64,000 nucleotides of DNA from Rhizobium sp. Root274 (GTDB lineage Bacteria > Pseudomonadota > Alphaproteobacteria > Rhizobiales > Rhizobiaceae), in NCBI RefSeq assembly GCF_001429245.1, contig NZ_LMJE01000001.1:187186-251185 (forward strand), read 5' to 3'. The position numbers and the translations under genes are program-made. Below are positions 44,534 through 53,629 of the stretch, one piece after another. Below the pieces are notes generated by a model that did no database searches, was not told the origin of the DNA, and saw only the letters and a program-made list of their open reading frames with translations. Position 1 is the stretch's first letter; each line of letters starts with the position of its first letter.

Positions 44534-45423
44534 CAATGAGCCTCGCTGAGACGATGCGTATCCACGAGCCCTATCCGGGCATCTTCGCCTATTACGACGG
44601 ACGCATTACCGGCAAACGACTGCATTCGCCAGAGCCGAACTGGCTGGATGACGGAGCCTACAGCCTCGGCGTCGCGAGCTTCGCCATCGTTTCCGGCGCG
44701 CAGGCTCTGGTTTACGACACGCACATTTCATTCGATCATGCCGCCGCGATCCGGGCCCATCTCAAATCGCTCGGCGTGACTGCCATTCAAGTGGTCATGA
44801 GCCACTGGCACACCGACCACGTCGCCGGAAATGCCGGCTTCCTCGATTGTCCGATCCTGTCTAACCGGCTAACGAAAGACACCCTCATCGAGAAACGCAA
44901 GGTTCTTGCGGCCAAGAACCCGCCGATCAATCCAGTTGTGATGCCGACGGAAACCTTCGAGGGCGAGACGGTTCTTCATGTCGGCGAGATCGAGGTGCGG
45001 TTGATGCAGTTCGACATCCACAGCGCCGATGGCACCGTGCTCTTCCTGCCCTCGCTTGGCCTGCTGTTTGCCGGCGATACGCTGGAAGACAGCGTCACCT
45101 ATATCTCCGAGCCGGACAATGTGGCTCGCCACATCGTTGAACTCGACCGGCTGGCAACGCTGCCGATCCGCCGCATTCTGCCCAATCACGGCGCAGAAGA
45201 GGTGATCGCCGCCGGTGGCTACCCGCCGTCGCTGATTGCGTCCAACCGCGACTATCTCACGCGCCTCACGGCCCGGATCGATGATCCCGCGCTTGATACC
45301 GAGAGCCTGGAAACCTTCCTCGCGCCTGAAATCGCCAATGGCTCGGCGCTCTATTTCGCGGCGTATGAAGAGGTGCACCGGCAGAATATTGCCGTGCTGC
45401 GCGGCGCGCCTGCCGACGAATAG
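44530..45423 (+). CDS. MBL-fold metallo-hydrolase
   Basis: A 297-residue metallo-beta-lactamase-fold enzyme with the HxHxDH motif (MSHWHTDHVAGNAGF), a downstream FDIHSADGTVLF His and LFAGDTLEDSV Asp, and LPNHGAEEV. The dinuclear metal site is complete. The substrate is not known. Its start overlaps the multicopper oxidase stop (ATGA), so the two proteins probably act in one process. ATG 44536 is an alternative start. Confidence 0.9.
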   Translation: MTMSLAETMRIHEPYPGIFAYYDGRITGKRLHSPEPNWLDDGAYSLGVASFAIVSGAQALVYDTHISFDHAAAIRAHLKSLGVTAIQVVMSHWHTDHVAGNAGFLDCPILSNRLTKDTLIEKRKVLAAKNPPINPVVMPTETFEGETVLHVGEIEVRLMQFDIHSADGTVLFLPSLGLLFAGDTLEDSVTYISEPDNVARHIVELDRLATLPIRRILPNHGAEEVIAAGGYPPSLIASNRDYLTRLTARIDDPALDTESLETFLAPEIANGSALYFAAYEEVHRQNIAVLRGAPADE

Positions 45424-45540
45424 TGCTGGACGACGCGCGCAAACGGGCTGTTCACGGCCCTTTGCCATCCGTTCATATTGACATCCAGGGCCAGAAGGGA
45501 AACTAAGGTTGATCCTTTAGTTTTCCATGACCGAGCCGAA

Positions 45541-46686
45541 ATGATCGATACCACTGCCGCGCTCGAGGAGGCCTGCCGCCTTCTTGCCCAATCCGATTTC
45601 ATCACGATCGACACGGAATTCCTCCGCGAAACGACCTTCTGGCCCGAACTCTGCCTGATCCAGATGGCGAGCCCCGACCACGAGTATATCGTTGACCCGA
45701 TGGCCAAGGGCCTCGATCTTGCGCCCTTCTTCGAACTGATGGCGAATACGGCGGTGGTCAAGGTCTTCCATGCTGCGCGCCAGGATATCGAAATCATCTT
45801 CCACCTCGGCAATCTGATCCCGCATCCGATCTTCGACACACAGGTCGCGGCGATGGTCTGCGGCTTCGGCGATTCGGTCTCCTACGACCAGCTCGTGCAG
45901 AAGGTGAAGAACGTCCATATCGACAAGACCTCGCGCTTTACCGACTGGAGCCGCCGTCCGCTGTCGGAAAAGCAGCTCGATTATGCGCTGGCCGACGTCA
46001 CCCATCTGCGCGATGTCTATCTGAAGCTGAAAAGCCAGCTGGAGGCGGAAGGACGCGCCGAATGGCTGACCGAGGAAATGGCGATCCTGGAATCGCGCGA
46101 TACTTATGACCTGCATCCCGACCAGGCCTGGCAGCGGCTGAAGATGCGGCTGCGCAAGCCGACCGAACTTGCCGTGATGCAATATGTCACCGCCTGGCGC
46201 GAACGCGAGGCGCGCTCGCGCAACGTGCCGCGCTCGCGCGTCTTGAAGGACGATGCGATCTATGAAATCGCCCAGCAGCAGCCGAAGGACGTGGAAGCGC
46301 TCGGGCGGCTCCGCACCATCCCCAAGGGCTGGGAGCGTTCGACCTCAGGGGCAGCCATCATCGAACAGGTGAACATCGCGCTTGCGCTGCCGAAATCGGA
46401 AATGCCGCATCTGCAGCGACACACCCATGCGCCAGAGGGCACGCAGTCGGCCGTCGAGCTTCTCAAGGTGCTTCTGCGGCTGACCTCGGAAAAGCACGGC
46501 GTTGCCTCCAAGGTCATCGCCAACAGTGACGATCTGGAAAAGATCGCTGCCGAAGGCGAAAAAGCGGACGTCGCCGCCCTGCAGGGCTGGCGCAAGGAAC
46601 TCTTCGGCGATCTGGCGCTGAAGCTGATCTCCGGCGGCGTCGGGCTGCGCTTCGTCGACAAGCGCGTCGAAGCCGTGGAGTTCTGA
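45541..46686 (+). CDS. rnd: Ribonuclease D
   Basis: A 381-residue 3'-5' exoribonuclease that trims tRNA and other stable RNAs. The DEDDy residues are visible: Asp24 and Glu26 (ITIDTEFLRE), the Asp in HAARQDIEII, and the Tyr-x3-Asp in LDYALADVTHL. The C-terminal half contains an HRDC domain (MQYVTAWREREARSRNVPRS). ATG 45541 (MIDTTAALEE) is the best start; the upstream in-frame extension is not conserved-looking. It is followed three bases later by the GNAT gene. Confidence 0.95.
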   Translation: MIDTTAALEEACRLLAQSDFITIDTEFLRETTFWPELCLIQMASPDHEYIVDPMAKGLDLAPFFELMANTAVVKVFHAARQDIEIIFHLGNLIPHPIFDTQVAAMVCGFGDSVSYDQLVQKVKNVHIDKTSRFTDWSRRPLSEKQLDYALADVTHLRDVYLKLKSQLEAEGRAEWLTEEMAILESRDTYDLHPDQAWQRLKMRLRKPTELAVMQYVTAWREREARSRNVPRSRVLKDDAIYEIAQQQPKDVEALGRLRTIPKGWERSTSGAAIIEQVNIALALPKSEMPHLQRHTHAPEGTQSAVELLKVLLRLTSEKHGVASKVIANSDDLEKIAAEGEKADVAALQGWRKELFGDLALKLISGGVGLRFVDKRVEAVEF

Positions 46687-46689
46687 GCC

Positions 46690-47187
46690 ATGCCGGCGCT
46701 TACCCTGCGCCGGGCAACGGAGGCCGACATTCCGTTCATCATGGAGACGGAGCGTCTGCCGGGTTATGATGAGTTCATCGGCCGCTATAGCCTTGAAGAG
46801 CATAAGGCCCAGCTGACGAACCCCGGATTTGCCTATTTGATCGGGGACGACGCAGCCGGCGAGTCGCTCGGCTTCGTCATCCTGATGGATCTCGATCGGC
46901 GAGACGGCAATGCCTGTGTCAAACGCATCGCGGTGGCGTCTCCCGAAAAGGGCGTTGGTTCACAGTTGCTGGCTAAGGCAGTGGATGTATCATTTCTCGA
47001 ATACCCCACTCATCGTCTGTGGCTCGACGTCGTGCGCGAAAATACCCGCGCAAAAACGGTCTACCTGAAGACCGGCTTCATTGAGGAGGGTGTGCTGCGC
47101 GAGGCAGCCCTTCTTCCGGGCGGCCGGCGCAGCGATTTCTTCATCATGTCCCTACTCCGCCCGGAATGGGCATCGCGCCGCGGCTGA
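46690..47187 (+). CDS. GNAT-family N-acetyltransferase
   Basis: A 165-residue acetyltransferase. The acetyl-CoA loop reads VASPEKGVGSQLLAKA (Q/RxxGxG/A type), preceded by the conserved strand ACVKRIAVA, and the C-terminus has NTRAKTVYLKTGFIEEGVLR. It resembles RimJ/RimL-type enzymes, but the substrate is not known. It sits between rnd and the Rsm22 gene in a tight rightward run. Confidence 0.88.
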   Translation: MPALTLRRATEADIPFIMETERLPGYDEFIGRYSLEEHKAQLTNPGFAYLIGDDAAGESLGFVILMDLDRRDGNACVKRIAVASPEKGVGSQLLAKAVDVSFLEYPTHRLWLDVVRENTRAKTVYLKTGFIEEGVLREAALLPGGRRSDFFIMSLLRPEWASRRG

Positions 47188-47197
47188 GGAGCCATCC

Positions 47198-48175
47198 ATG
47201 GAACTGCCCGCCGCCCTGCGCTCCGCTGTCGACCAGATGCTTTCGGGCGAGCCGCTGGAGAAGCTTGTCAAGTCTAGCGCCGTTCTCTCCGACCGCTATC
47301 GCCGCGAGGTGCGTGACGGTCGCTTTCACATCGACGATGCGCTCGCCGCCAAGGCCTATCTCGCAACCCGGCTGCCGGCCACCTTCGCGGCCGTGCGGGC
47401 GGCGTTCGGCATGGTCGAGGAGGTCGCGCCGGATTTCGCGCCGACCTCGCTGATCGACCTCGGCTGTGGACCCGGCACCGCGCTTTGGGCTGCCGCGGAC
47501 ACCTGGCCCTCACTCGCCTCTGCCGAGATGATCGAGGCCTCAGGCGCTATCCGCGGTGTCGGCGAAAAACTCTCCCGCAGCGCGCAGGTTGCGAGCCGCT
47601 GGCAGGCAGGGGATGTGACCGCGAAGATGCCCTCGCTTGCCCCCGCCGATCTCATCACCCTTGCCTATGTGCTCGACGAATTGCCGCCTGCAACCATTGC
47701 CAACGTGACCCAGAAACTCTGGTCGCTGACCAAGGGCATGCTTGTGATCATTGAGCCGGGTACGCCGGCCGGGTGGCAGCGCATTCTGACGGCTCGCGAT
47801 GTCTTGCGCTCGGCAGGCGCCCATCTCGTCGCCCCCTGCCCGCATTCTGAGGACTGTCCGATCGTGGCACCCGACTGGTGCCATTTCTCACGCCGGGTGG
47901 CGCGGTCGCGCGTGCATCGTCTCGCCAAGGGTGCCGAGGTGCCGTGGGAGGACGAGAAATACATCTTCATCGCCGCCTCACGCGAACCGGTAGAGCGGAC
48001 AGGCTCGCGCATTCTTGTTCCGCCACGCGTCAATGGCGGTGTGGGACGGGTCAAGCTCTGTCGTGGCGATGGGACGGCTCAAGAACTCACACTCAGCAAG
48101 CGCGACGGCGAGGCGTTCAAGGCGCTGCGGCGCGCCGATTGGGGCGACCTGCTGCAGGAGGAGGTCCAGGGATGA
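47198..48175 (+). CDS. Rsm22-family small-subunit ribosome assembly protein (methyltransferase-like)
   Basis: A 325-residue protein with a Rossmann methyltransferase domain (SLIDLGCGPGTALWAA, ITLAYVLDELP) and the C-terminal cysteine cluster CPHSEDCPIVAPDWCHF typical of Rsm22/METTL17. The mitochondrial members bind the small ribosomal subunit and an iron-sulfur cluster held by such cysteines. A role in 30S maturation is likely. GAGGAG precedes ATG 47198. Its stop overlaps the DUF2891 start (ATGA). Confidence 0.9.
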   Translation: MELPAALRSAVDQMLSGEPLEKLVKSSAVLSDRYRREVRDGRFHIDDALAAKAYLATRLPATFAAVRAAFGMVEEVAPDFAPTSLIDLGCGPGTALWAAADTWPSLASAEMIEASGAIRGVGEKLSRSAQVASRWQAGDVTAKMPSLAPADLITLAYVLDELPPATIANVTQKLWSLTKGMLVIIEPGTPAGWQRILTARDVLRSAGAHLVAPCPHSEDCPIVAPDWCHFSRRVARSRVHRLAKGAEVPWEDEKYIFIAASREPVERTGSRILVPPRVNGGVGRVKLCRGDGTAQELTLSKRDGEAFKALRRADWGDLLQEEVQG

Positions 48176-49194
48176 CAGATACCACGCTCACAGCCGAACT
48201 CGCCTCCCGCTTCGCCCGGATTGCGCTTTCCCATGTGACGCGGGAATATCCGAACCACATCCTGCACGGACTGGACGGGCCTCAAGACGTCGGCACACCG
48301 TCTGAAATGCATCCGCTGTTCTTCGGCAGTTATGACTGGCACTCCTGCGTGCACGGCTACTGGATGCTGGCGCGGCTTCTGCGGCTGTTCCCAAACCTGC
48401 CGGAGGCCGAGGCGATCCGCAACCTCTTCGACTGGATGATCGTTGACGACAAGGTTGCTGGAGAATGCGCCTATTTCGACCGCCCCTCGGCGCGCGGATA
48501 TGAAAGGCCATACGGCTGGGGCTGGCTGTTGAAGCTTTCGGCGGAGCTTGTCGGACATGAGCACGCCGCCTGGGGAATGACCCTGCAACCGCTGACAGAC
48601 CGCATAGTCCTGCAGTTACGTGACTTCCTGCCGGTCGCTTCTTATCCCGTGCGAACGGGAACGCACTACAACACGGCCTTTGCGCTGAGGCTCGCGGCCG
48701 ACTATGCGGAGACGATGGCCGACAATGGTCTTCTCGATCTGCTGCAAGCCACGGCCTTGCGCTGGTATGGCGCTGACGAAGCATGCCCGGCCTGGGGAGA
48801 GCCTTCTGGCGACGACTTTCTATCGCCGGCATTGATCGAGGCCGAGTGTCTGCGTCGCCTGATGCCGCCGCAAGACTTCACAGCCTGGTTCGACCGTTTC
48901 CTGCCGCAGGTTTCAGCGAAAGAGCCGGCGACGCTCTTCAGCCTGCCCCAGGTCTCCGATCGCTCCGATAGCAAGATCGCCCATCTGGACGGGCTCAACC
49001 TCAGTCGTGCCTGGTGTTTCCGGTCGCTTGGCGCAGCGCTGCCGTCCGACGATGGGAGGCGTCCCATTCTGGGAGATGCCGCAGACCACCACCTTGCAGC
49101 CGGGCTGGACCATGTGGCCGGCGATTACATGGGCGAGCACTGGCTCGCCAGCTTCGCCGTTCTCGCGCTCACCGAGGTACCGCATGACCGATGA
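48172..49194 (+). CDS. DUF2891-family protein
   Basis: A 340-residue soluble protein of the DUF2891 family, an all-helical repeat fold by prediction. Characteristic segments are HPLFFGSYDWHSCVHGYWML near residue 45, YERPYGWGWLLKLSAEL, and RTGTHYNTAFALRLA; the conserved His, Asp, Trp and Cys of FGSYDWHSCVHG look like an active site. The function is unknown. It overlaps Rsm22 by 4 bp and the aconitase-X gene by 11 bp, so it is made from the same transcript. Confidence 0.85.
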   Translation: MTDTTLTAELASRFARIALSHVTREYPNHILHGLDGPQDVGTPSEMHPLFFGSYDWHSCVHGYWMLARLLRLFPNLPEAEAIRNLFDWMIVDDKVAGECAYFDRPSARGYERPYGWGWLLKLSAELVGHEHAAWGMTLQPLTDRIVLQLRDFLPVASYPVRTGTHYNTAFALRLAADYAETMADNGLLDLLQATALRWYGADEACPAWGEPSGDDFLSPALIEAECLRRLMPPQDFTAWFDRFLPQVSAKEPATLFSLPQVSDRSDSKIAHLDGLNLSRAWCFRSLGAALPSDDGRRPILGDAADHHLAAGLDHVAGDYMGEHWLASFAVLALTEVPHDR

Positions 49195-50866
49195 CAGCGT
49201 GACGATCAGCGGCCGGGTTCTCGTGCCCGGTGTTGCGGAAGGCAGGATCCTGTTCAGCGATGTAGGCCTCAGCTTCTGGGGCGGGGTCGATGCCGTGACC
49301 GGCGAGGTTATCGACCGGCATCATCCGTTAAGCGGGCAGTCGCTCAGAGGCCGAGTCCTCGCCATTCCGACCAGCCGTGGGTCCTGCTCCGGCAGCGGCG
49401 TGGTGCTCGAATTGTTGCTCAACGACCAGGGCCCGGCGGCGATCCTGCTCGAACGTCCGGAAGCCATCATTACGCTCGGCGTGATCGTGGCCGAGGCGTT
49501 GTTCGGCCGCTCGATCCCCGTCGTCTGCGTCGGCGAAAAAACCTTCGTCACGCTTCGGGATAGAGGCGATGTGCGCATCGCTGCAGTGGATCGTGAGGCG
49601 CGGCCTGCCACCGTTCGGCTGTCCCCGGAAGACCAGGGGATTCTGGCCGGCGCAAAGGGCGAGGCTGCAGCGGTTGCCATGCGGATCGTGCTGCGCATGG
49701 CGGAGATCGAAGGAGCCGAAGACCTCATCGATATCACCCGCGCCCATATCGACGGCTGTATCTATACCGGTGCCGGCGGCCTCGCCTTTGCGGAAAAACT
49801 CAGAGATCTCGGCGGACGCGTGCAAGTGCCAACCACACTCAATGCCATTTCTGTTGACCAACGCCAGTGGCGCGCACAAGGGCTTGCGCCCGAATTCGGC
49901 GAGCCGGCGAGCCGGCTGGCGGACGCCTATGTGGCGATGGGCGCCAAGCCGACCTTCACCTGCGCGCCCTATCTGCTCGACGACAAACCTCAGCGCGACG
50001 AACAGATCGTCTGGGCGGAATCCAATGCCGTCGTCTTCGCGAACAGCGTGCTTGGCGCGCGGACAATGAAATATCCGGACTATCTGGACATTTGCGTGGC
50101 GCTGACCGGGCGTGCGCCGAAGGCCGGCTGCCACCTCGATAGCGCTCGCCTGCCCGCTCTGCGCATCCGGCTACCGGCTCTCCGCGATATCGACGACAGC
50201 CTCTATCCCCTGCTCGGCTACCTCATCGGCACGCTTTCGCCGGATGAAATCCCTGTTATTGAGGGACTGGCCGATCCTGTCCCCTCTATCGATGACCTCA
50301 AGGCGTTTGGCGCCGCCTTTGCCACGACGTCTGCCGCGCCCATGTTTCATATTGCCGGCGTAACGCCAGAGGCGATCACAGACGGCGGCTATGCTCTCCT
50401 CGAGCTGCCCATCATCACAGTGACCCCGGTTCAAATGCGCCAGGCCTGGGCGGAGCTGAACGGCGCCCCGGCCGGCCCTGTGGATCTGGTCTCCCTCGGC
50501 AACCCCCATTTCTCCGTTGACGAGATCGCAGCCCTTGCGCGCCTCTGTCGCGGCCGGATCAAGCATTTGGATGTGGCCCTGATCGTCACCTGCGGCCGGC
50601 ATGTTCTGGAGAAGGCTCGGGCCGCGGGCGATGTCGAGCCGCTTGAGACATTCGGCGTCACCTTCGTCACGGATACCTGCTGGTGCATGATCACAGAGCC
50701 GCTGATCCCGCCTTCGGCCAAGGTGATCATGACCAATTCCGGCAAATATGCCCATTACGGGCCGGGCCTGTCCGGTCGCCAAATGCGCTTCGGCTCGCTT
50801 GGCGCCTGCGTCGAGGCGGCTGTCCGAGGCGTGGACACAGAGGGACTGCCTGTCTGGTTGCCGTGA
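49184..50866 (+). CDS. Fused aconitase-X type enzyme (cis-3-hydroxy-L-proline dehydratase-like)
   Basis: A 560-residue fusion of the small swivel domain (DUF126, residues about 1-130, with AIPTSRGSCSGSGVV) and the large DUF521 domain (about 150-560, with VPTTLNAISVDQRQW, TCAPYLLD, WAESNAVVFANSVLGARTMK, TNSGKYAHYGPGL). Cysteines in FTCAPY, LIVTCGRH and VTDTCWCM could hold the cluster or metal. Type II AcnX enzymes of this build dehydrate cis-3-hydroxy-L-proline. No other hydroxyproline catabolic gene is adjacent, so the substrate is inferred. The start at 49184 lies inside the end of the DUF2891 gene. Confidence 0.88.
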   Translation: MTDDSVTISGRVLVPGVAEGRILFSDVGLSFWGGVDAVTGEVIDRHHPLSGQSLRGRVLAIPTSRGSCSGSGVVLELLLNDQGPAAILLERPEAIITLGVIVAEALFGRSIPVVCVGEKTFVTLRDRGDVRIAAVDREARPATVRLSPEDQGILAGAKGEAAAVAMRIVLRMAEIEGAEDLIDITRAHIDGCIYTGAGGLAFAEKLRDLGGRVQVPTTLNAISVDQRQWRAQGLAPEFGEPASRLADAYVAMGAKPTFTCAPYLLDDKPQRDEQIVWAESNAVVFANSVLGARTMKYPDYLDICVALTGRAPKAGCHLDSARLPALRIRLPALRDIDDSLYPLLGYLIGTLSPDEIPVIEGLADPVPSIDDLKAFGAAFATTSAAPMFHIAGVTPEAITDGGYALLELPIITVTPVQMRQAWAELNGAPAGPVDLVSLGNPHFSVDEIAALARLCRGRIKHLDVALIVTCGRHVLEKARAAGDVEPLETFGVTFVTDTCWCMITEPLIPPSAKVIMTNSGKYAHYGPGLSGRQMRFGSLGACVEAAVRGVDTEGLPVWLP

Positions 50867-51032
50867 TGGTCGCGGCCTCCAGGCCACCGTTCCTGGCCAG
50901 TTGGCTAGCGATCAATTCTGGGCGCACCCTTGCCTCGAATTCCGACAAGCGCATGTCTGGCACAAGGTGGAACAAGCCACTATATCGCCATGAGCTGCAG
51001 TCTTTGCTGCAGACGAGAATGGTGGACGGCTT

Positions 51033-52097
51033 ATGACACGGCAGAGCTTTTTATTCTGGGGCCTGGTGGTGGCAGCCGTTGCCTTAAGTGGGGTTGCTTA
51101 CAGCTTGTTCGTCTATGGCGGCCGGGCTCACATCGGCGCGATATTTTCCGTCTTCATCGCCATGCCGATCATCGCCTTCGAGCGGCGTCTCTTTCTGTCG
51201 CACTACCGGGATTGGCTGCACGGGCTTGCTACACCATCCTTCCTCGTCTTTTCGCTTGCCACCTATTACGGACTGATGGTGGCCGGTTATGTGACTGGCG
51301 GATATCTGCTCAAGATTTCGGGTGCCATTGAAGAGAGTTGGCATCAGATCTTCATCCTGCCCCTCAATGTCGTCTTCTATACTTTTGCGGTCACCGGCTC
51401 GATCGTCTTCGTGCTCCGCGTCCGCGATCTTCTGGGCGGCGACATCTTCACCAGCCTGCTCACCGGCCGTTATCGCAAGCCTGTCAGCGAGGAGCGCGTC
51501 TTCCTCTTTATCGACCTGGTGGGGTCAACCTCTTTTGCCGAGAAACACGGCGACCTGCGGACGCAGGAGTTTCTGGGTGCCCTTTTCACTGCGCTGGCCG
51601 AGCCGGTCCGGCGCCATCGCGGCGCAATCGACGACTATATCGGCGATGCTGTCATCATCACCTGGCCTTTGGAACGTGGCATCAGAGATGCGCGATGCAT
51701 CTGCTGCGTATTCGATATCATCAACCAGATCGAGGCGAATGCCGACCGGTGGATGAGCCAGTTCGGCCAGATGCCGCGGCTGCGGGCCGCCCTGCATGGC
51801 GGCGAGATCATCACCGCCGAGATCGGCGTCGACCATCACAAGATCGCCTATTTCGGCGACACGGTGAACACCACGGCGCGCCTCGAGAGCCTGTGCCGCA
51901 CGCTTGGGCGGCCCGTGTTGATCTCGCAGGATCTGGCGCAACGCATGACCATGCCAGCCACCATCCATGCAGATTATCTGGGCGAGCACGGGCTGCGCGG
52001 TCGTGGCCAGCCGATCGGCGTCATCGCCTTGACCCGCCAGACGAAGCCCCTGTCGACCACCGCCGCGCCTCGCCTTGCGGCGCGCGCTGCGGAGTGA
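51033..52097 (+). CDS. Membrane-bound class III adenylate/guanylate cyclase
   Basis: A 354-residue protein with about five membrane segments (residues 5-135) and a cytoplasmic class III cyclase domain (about 155-330). The two metal-binding Asp lie in FLFIDLVGST and YIGDAVIITW; HHKIAYFGDTVNTTARLE supplies the Lys, Asp, Asn and Arg of an adenylate cyclase, so cAMP is the likely product. It could supply the ligand of the cNMP-domain protein at 30.7 kb; that is speculation. Confidence 0.92.
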   Translation: MTRQSFLFWGLVVAAVALSGVAYSLFVYGGRAHIGAIFSVFIAMPIIAFERRLFLSHYRDWLHGLATPSFLVFSLATYYGLMVAGYVTGGYLLKISGAIEESWHQIFILPLNVVFYTFAVTGSIVFVLRVRDLLGGDIFTSLLTGRYRKPVSEERVFLFIDLVGSTSFAEKHGDLRTQEFLGALFTALAEPVRRHRGAIDDYIGDAVIITWPLERGIRDARCICCVFDIINQIEANADRWMSQFGQMPRLRAALHGGEIITAEIGVDHHKIAYFGDTVNTTARLESLCRTLGRPVLISQDLAQRMTMPATIHADYLGEHGLRGRGQPIGVIALTRQTKPLSTTAAPRLAARAAE

Positions 52098-52210
52098 TGT
52101 TCGACGATCGCCGAGGAGCCGTCATCAAAGCTTCGTGCGGCCGTAATTTGCCTGATATCTACAGGCCCTAACCCCTCTCGTCGTTAGCCTCATCAACCAA
52201 GGTGACGTCG

Positions 52211-53569
52211 ATGAAAAAATCCCTTCTCGCTTCCGTATCCCTTTTCCTCATCTTCGCCTCGTCTGCGCTTGCCGACGAGACTGTCTTTGCTGCGAAGCTC
52301 GTCAACCACGCCATCCTGCCGGCCAACACGATCATCGCCGCGCCGGCCGATGCGCCCGCCTATCTCAAGACCTCCGGCAAGTTCACCACCGCCGATCGCA
52401 AGCGCGCCGAAGAGCTTGGCAGCGTGCCGGGTAAGGACGGCGTGCGGCCAACCGGCCTGTCGCTGCCCTTCGACGGGCAGCCGCTCCAGGGCTTCTCCGG
52501 CATCAAGGCCATGCCGGACGGTTCGTTCTGGAGCCTGTCCGACAATGGCTTCGGCTCGAAGAGCAATTCGACCGACGCCATGCTAATGCTGCATCACCTG
52601 ACCTTCGACTGGGATGCCGGCACAGTGAAGGTCGAAAAGACCCTGTTCCTGACCGATCCCGACAAGAAGGCCCCCTTCCCGATCACCATGGAAGGTTCGG
52701 AGAAGCGCTATCTGACGGGCGCGGACTTCGACGTCGAATCCATCCAACCCGTCGCCGACGGCTTCTGGGTCGGCGAAGAATTTGGCCCCTATGTGCTGAA
52801 GTTCTCGACCGAGGGCGTGCTGACCGATGTGATCGCCACCAAAGCCGGCGAGGTCGACGTCAAGTCGCCCGACAATCCGACCCTCGTCGTTCCGGCCAAT
52901 CCGGCTGCCAAGATGCCGGTCTTCAACCTCAAGCGCTCCGGCGGTTATGAGGGCCTCGCCATGTCGAAGGACGGCACCAAGCTCTATGGTCTGCTGGAAG
53001 GCCCGCTTTATCTCGAAGACGGCTCCGTCGAAAAGGCCGATGGCCTGACGGCACTGCGCATTATCGAACTCGACGCCGCCTCCAAGACCTGGACGGGCAA
53101 AACGTGGCTCTATCCGCTTTCCGAAGGCGGTGAGGCGATCGGCGATTTCAACATGATCGACGAGACGACGGCTCTGGTCATCGAGCGCGACAATGGTGCG
53201 GGCACAGCCGACAAGGCCTGCGCCGATCCGAAGGCACCGGCACCCGACTGCTTCGCCGTTCCGGCCAAGCACAAGCGGATCTACAAGATCGAGATGACGG
53301 AAGAAAACGCCGGCAAGGCCGTGCGCAAGATCGGCTATATCGACCTGATGAAGATCGAGGACCCCGACAACAAGAAGCGCCAGGGTGGCGGCGAAGGTTT
53401 TTACGACATGCCTTTCGTCACCATCGAGAATGTCGACGTGGTCGATCCGACCCATGTCATCGTCGGCAACGACAACAACCTGCCCTTGTCGGCGGGCCGG
53501 GCGATCGACAAGGCCGACGATAACGAATTCGTGCTGCTGGAAGTGGACGATTTCCTCAAGGCGAAGTAA
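52211..53569 (+). CDS. Exported phytase-like / esterase-like protein
   Basis: A 452-residue secreted protein: Sec signal (MKKSLLASVSLFLIFASSALA) and a beta-propeller-like Phytase-like domain (GFSGIKAMPDGSFWSLSDNG, DVESIQPVADGFWVGEEFGP, NLKRSGGYEGLAMSKDGTKL, IEDPDNKKRQGGGEGFY). Members of this family are periplasmic or extracellular with esterase-like annotation; phosphate release is possible but unproven. AAGGTGA precedes ATG 52211; GTG 52202 is an alternative. A strong terminator follows. Confidence 0.88.
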   Translation: MKKSLLASVSLFLIFASSALADETVFAAKLVNHAILPANTIIAAPADAPAYLKTSGKFTTADRKRAEELGSVPGKDGVRPTGLSLPFDGQPLQGFSGIKAMPDGSFWSLSDNGFGSKSNSTDAMLMLHHLTFDWDAGTVKVEKTLFLTDPDKKAPFPITMEGSEKRYLTGADFDVESIQPVADGFWVGEEFGPYVLKFSTEGVLTDVIATKAGEVDVKSPDNPTLVVPANPAAKMPVFNLKRSGGYEGLAMSKDGTKLYGLLEGPLYLEDGSVEKADGLTALRIIELDAASKTWTGKTWLYPLSEGGEAIGDFNMIDETTALVIERDNGAGTADKACADPKAPAPDCFAVPAKHKRIYKIEMTEENAGKAVRKIGYIDLMKIEDPDNKKRQGGGEGFYDMPFVTIENVDVVDPTHVIVGNDNNLPLSAGRAIDKADDNEFVLLEVDDFLKAK

Positions 53570-53580
53570 GCCTGAAACAG

Positions 53581-53612
53581 CGAGAGCGGGTCATGCCCGC
53601 TCTCGTTTCTAT
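53581..53612 (+). terminator. Intrinsic terminator after the phytase-like gene
   Basis: CGAGAGCGGG, loop TCATG and CCCGCTCTCG form a perfect 10-bp stem, followed by TTTCTATCC. The convergent ppx gene ends at 53630. Confidence 0.82.
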
Positions 53613-53629
53613 CCTGCCGATGTCAGACC

